Source: Butyrivibrio sp. XPD2006 (lineage in GTDB: Bacteria > Bacillota > Clostridia > Lachnospirales > Lachnospiraceae). From it: a stretch of 64,000 bases of DNA. Of this stretch, positions 61,315 to 64,000 are shown in pieces (the stretch's first letter is position 1; every line of letters begins with the position of its first letter). The translations under genes and the position numbers were made by a program. The notes below the pieces were generated by a model. That model saw only the letters and a program-made list of their open reading frames with translations. It was not told where the DNA came from and made no database searches. The stretch covers positions 62,001 to 126,000 of the forward strand of contig NZ_ATVT01000003.1 of the NCBI RefSeq assembly GCF_000420865.1, written 5' to 3'.

Positions 61315-62433
61315 ATGCAAAGTGAAAAGAGATATTTAACGGTATATGAACAGGTCAGAAAGGACATAATCGGAGGCAGATATCCGGTTGGAACAAAGCT
61401 GCCTTCCAAGCGTGTAATGGCAGAAGCCATGGATATGAGCGTGATTACAATAGAACATGCATATGAACTACTTGCGGAGGAAGGGTATATTGTGCCCAGA
61501 CAGAAGAGTGGATACTTTGTGTCTTTTGACGACAGCGATATATACGTTGGGGCGGAAAAGAGCTTTATAACAGCCGGAAACAGGATCAAGCGCCTGAAAA
61601 ACAGTGAAGGCTACGCTGCCAGATTCAGGGAAAAACCGGCTGATAATCAAAATAAAAAGAATGAGCCCGGTTTATCGTACTCAATTTATGCTAAAACAGT
61701 AAGGAAGGTACTCAGTGACTTTGATGACTATATTATGCAGAAGTCACCCCAGAATGGCCTGTTTGAGCTTAGAAGCGCCATTGCAGAGTACCTCATCAGG
61801 TCAAGAAGGCTTGATGTTACGCCGGATCAGATAGTGGTAGGAGCGGGGGCTGAGTACCTGTACGGGCTTATAGTCCAGACTTTCGGAAGGGACGTGGATT
61901 ACGGAATAGAGAGTCCGTCGTATCAGAAGATTGCCCGGGTTTACGCTGCCGGAGGTGCAAGTCTCAAAATGCTGAAGCTGGGCAACGACGGAATTGAGAG
62001 CGATGAGCTCTGGAACAGCAATGTGAAGATACTTCACATAACTCCCTACAGGAGCTTTCCCAGTGGTGTTACCGCGTCTGCTTCCAAGAAGAGAGAATAC
62101 CTTAAATGGAGCAGGAAGAATGGCGGATATATCATAGAAGATGACTTTGAATCAGAGTTTACTCCAAGCCGTAAGCCTGAGGAGACCATATTCTCTTTGG
62201 ACGAAGAGGGGAGGGTTATCTATGTCAACACCTTTACCAGGACCATTGGAAGCTATGCAAGGTGCGCATATATGGTGCTTCCGGAGAACCTCATCTGTGA
62301 GTTTTCCGACAAGACAGGCTTCTATGAGTGTCCTGTTCCCACTCTGGATCAGCTAGTCATTGCCAGCCTTATTGACAGCGGAGATTTTGAGAGACACATT
62401 AACAAGGTAAGGAGATATAATCGCAATAAATGA
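61315..62433 (+). CDS. MocR/GntR-type regulator, shortened and lacking the PLP lysine
   Basis: The 372-residue protein has an N-terminal GntR winged helix (about 8-75, GTKLPSKRVMAEAMDMS) fused to an aminotransferase-like domain (about 105-372). MocR proteins normally bind PLP by a lysine in TFSKT; here the segment is NTFTRTIGSYARCAY with Arg309. TPSHQFPTG is replaced by TPYRSFPSG. The conserved EDDFESEF is kept. The family is usually about 460-480 residues; this one stops after FERHINKVRRYNRNK, about 90-100 residues early, and only 63 bp separate it from the next gene. ATG 61315 has GAGGTG upstream (GTG 61309 is an alternative). Confidence 0.85.
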   Translation: MQSEKRYLTVYEQVRKDIIGGRYPVGTKLPSKRVMAEAMDMSVITIEHAYELLAEEGYIVPRQKSGYFVSFDDSDIYVGAEKSFITAGNRIKRLKNSEGYAARFREKPADNQNKKNEPGLSYSIYAKTVRKVLSDFDDYIMQKSPQNGLFELRSAIAEYLIRSRRLDVTPDQIVVGAGAEYLYGLIVQTFGRDVDYGIESPSYQKIARVYAAGGASLKMLKLGNDGIESDELWNSNVKILHITPYRSFPSGVTASASKKREYLKWSRKNGGYIIEDDFESEFTPSRKPEETIFSLDEEGRVIYVNTFTRTIGSYARCAYMVLPENLICEFSDKTGFYECPVPTLDQLVIASLIDSGDFERHINKVRRYNRNK

Positions 62434-62450
62434 TATTTAGTTCAGAAACG

Positions 62451-62459
62451 TGCTATAAT
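62451..62459 (+). promoter_or_regulatory. Extended -10 promoter of the GGDEF/EAL gene
   Basis: TGCTATAAT is an extended -10 box, identical to the one before the exonuclease gene, but here followed by a 30-nt leader with AAGG before ATG 62497. Confidence 0.6.
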
Positions 62460-62496
62460 TGAATAATAAACTTTATACACAAGCCGAAGGTAATCA

Positions 62497-64000
62497 ATGG
62501 ATAATTACGATAATATTGATGAGCTAACAGGGCTCTATAATCTGAATGGAATCTTAAGCCATTTGCAGAGCCACGATAAAAGTGCTGCAGATAGCAGCTC
62601 GGTTATCATCTATCTGAATGTGATGAATTTTAAGGCCTTCAACCAGAGATATGGATTTGTTGGAGGCAATGAATTCTTAAGAGGCCTTGCAGGGGAGATA
62701 AAAGGTCTTTTCCCTGAGGAACTGATTGCCAGAACGGCAGGTGATCAGTTTATTATTCTTGCAAATTCCCTGGATGAAAAAGAGATAACGGACAGGCTTA
62801 CCATGCTCTCGGAAGCTTCAACAAAGCATGACAAGGGGCTTCGCCTTCATATCAAGGCCGGAATATATCAGGAAGCGGGAGATGAGGCAGATCCTGTTAT
62901 CATGATCGACAGGGCTAAGACTGCCTGCGATGATATCATAAGGGTATATGACAAGAGCATAAACTTCTATGATGAAGCGCTTAGCAAGAAGAATGAGCTG
63001 AGACAATACGTTATTGACAACTTCGAGAATGCATTTGAGAACAGGTATTTCAAGGTTTATTACCAGAAGGAAGTCAGAGCATTAACCGGCAAGGTATGCG
63101 GGTATGAAGCCCTTGCCAGATGGCAGGACCCTGTTATGGGAATAATCTCGCCCCTTATCTTTATTGAGGTTTTGGAAGAGGTTCATCTGATACATAAGCT
63201 TGATCTGTGCATCATTGAAATGGTATGTAAGGACCTGAGGGATGATATCGATAGCGGATACGCGGTTGAACCGGTCTCGGTAAACCTTTCACAGCTTGAT
63301 TTTGAGCTGTGTGACATCATGGTAGAGATTGACAAGTGCAGGGACAAATATGACATACCGGTTGATCTTATTCATGTTGAGGTCACAGAGAGTGCCCTTT
63401 CTTTCGGTGCGGACTTCCTTGATCAGCAGATCAGGAAGTTCAGAGATGCAGGATATGAGGTCTGGATGGACGACTTTGGCTCAGGCTACAGTTCTTTAAA
63501 CAACCTTAAGAACTTTGATATAGATGTGCTCAAGATTGATATGGATTTTCTGCGTACCTTCGATACCAATAAAAAGACGCAGGTTATCCTGGCAATGATA
63601 GTAAATATGGCCAAGGAACTTGGTATCCACACTCTGGCTGAGGGTGTTGAAACCAAGGAGCAGTATGAGTTCCTTCGCAGGATAGGCTGTGAGAAGCTTC
63701 AGGGTTACCTTTTTGGCAAGCCAATGCCTGTAGATGATTTTGACAGAGCGGTGGACTGCAGTTCTGGTGTATGTGAGGACTTCTCTCTTGCACCCTACTA
63801 TGACAGGATCGGAGAGGTCAATTTCCTTGGAAATACGCCACTTAGAGACAAGAGCTTTGAGGTATTTAATAACCTGCCTCTTGCTATTATTGAGCTTCAG
63901 GATGAAATAGCACAATGTATTTTTGCAAACAGGGCTTATCTCGATTACCTCAGTACATTGGGCTATGCTTCACTGTCGGAATCCAACAGCGTGTACGGAA
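62497..64000 (+). CDS. c-di-GMP phosphodiesterase with degenerate GGDEF and EAL domains (3' end beyond window)
   Basis: The visible 501 residues have a GGDEF domain (about 5-160) whose active loop reads AGDQF (residues 81-85), so cyclase activity is unlikely, and an EAL domain (about 175-420) with the motif intact (EALARW, Glu204), NLSQLDF, EVTESAL, DDFGSGYSSL, LKIDMDFL and LAEGVETKEQ. It should hydrolyse cyclic di-GMP. A third domain, possibly PAS-like, begins near residue 455. The gene continues past the window edge. It has its own promoter, so it is not necessarily linked to the MocR gene. Confidence 0.92.
   Translation, partial: MDNYDNIDELTGLYNLNGILSHLQSHDKSAADSSSVIIYLNVMNFKAFNQRYGFVGGNEFLRGLAGEIKGLFPEELIARTAGDQFIILANSLDEKEITDRLTMLSEASTKHDKGLRLHIKAGIYQEAGDEADPVIMIDRAKTACDDIIRVYDKSINFYDEALSKKNELRQYVIDNFENAFENRYFKVYYQKEVRALTGKVCGYEALARWQDPVMGIISPLIFIEVLEEVHLIHKLDLCIIEMVCKDLRDDIDSGYAVEPVSVNLSQLDFELCDIMVEIDKCRDKYDIPVDLIHVEVTESALSFGADFLDQQIRKFRDAGYEVWMDDFGSGYSSLNNLKNFDIDVLKIDMDFLRTFDTNKKTQVILAMIVNMAKELGIHTLAEGVETKEQYEFLRRIGCEKLQGYLFGKPMPVDDFDRAVDCSSGVCEDFSLAPYYDRIGEVNFLGNTPLRDKSFEVFNNLPLAIIELQDEIAQCIFANRAYLDYLSTLGYASLSESNSVYG

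Overview
The window looks like a chromosome segment of a rumen or gut Lachnospiraceae bacterium close to Butyrivibrio or Pseudobutyrivibrio. This is inferred from protein families, gene neighbourhoods, strong AGGAGG ribosome sites, moderate GC and DUF4364/DUF5722-type proteins, not from a database search. Most of it is ordinary chromosome. There is no phage, insertion sequence, complete transposon or CRISPR array.

Layout. 1-7.1 kb is a carbohydrate-use region: a cytoplasmic GH5 glycosidase (cut by the left edge), two AraC regulators, a MATE exporter and the hexuronate genes uxuA-uxuB. 7.1-9.0 kb holds a zinc-ribbon membrane protein, a 600-bp spacer with an 11-bp-periodic repeat, and a DEDDh exonuclease. 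9.2-22.0 kb is an exopolysaccharide locus: a priming sugar transferase with its own terminator, then an A/T-rich block (wecB, glycosyltransferases, heparinase-like protein, wecC, Wzy-like polymerase, Wzx-like flippase) that makes and exports a polymer probably containing ManNAc-uronic acid. It ends in a translational overlap with ybaK. 22.5-32.3 kb is housekeeping (kinase, HIT, SfsA, aldo/keto reductase, SMP-30, HflX, radical SAM, hydrolase), interrupted by two unexplained non-coding regions: a five-unit inverted-repeat array (23.33-23.64 kb) and a hairpin-rich segment (29.02-29.32 kb).

32.5-40.3 kb is one 2592-residue secreted, membrane-anchored protein with a CehA/McbA-type PHP metallohydrolase domain, followed by YibE/F, EamA and MATE membrane proteins. 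43.9-50.2 kb carries a lipoprotein MBL hydrolase, rarA, a DUF5722 putative glycosidase, malic enzyme and DUF4364. A tRNA-Thr(GGU) and an SH3-SGNH secreted protein lie on the minus strand.

51.5-56.2 kb is an amino-sugar operon (nagB, left-handed beta-helix protein, glmM, glmS) feeding cell-wall and possibly polysaccharide precursors. 56.2-57.8 kb is a GH13 glucosidase behind a LacI-type operator. 57.9-60.0 kb is a ZTP riboswitch controlling the last purine steps, split into a PurO-type IMP cyclohydrolase and a stand-alone AICAR formyltransferase. 60.0-62.4 kb has a UPF0340 protein and an ECF transporter S component divergent from a shortened MocR regulator that lacks the PLP lysine. The window ends in a degenerate-GGDEF/EAL protein.

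A recurring regulatory feature is a -10 box only 6-9 nt from an ATG without a ribosome site (AraC at 4.2 kb, rarA, the SGNH gene, perhaps the exonuclease), which suggests leaderless mRNAs.
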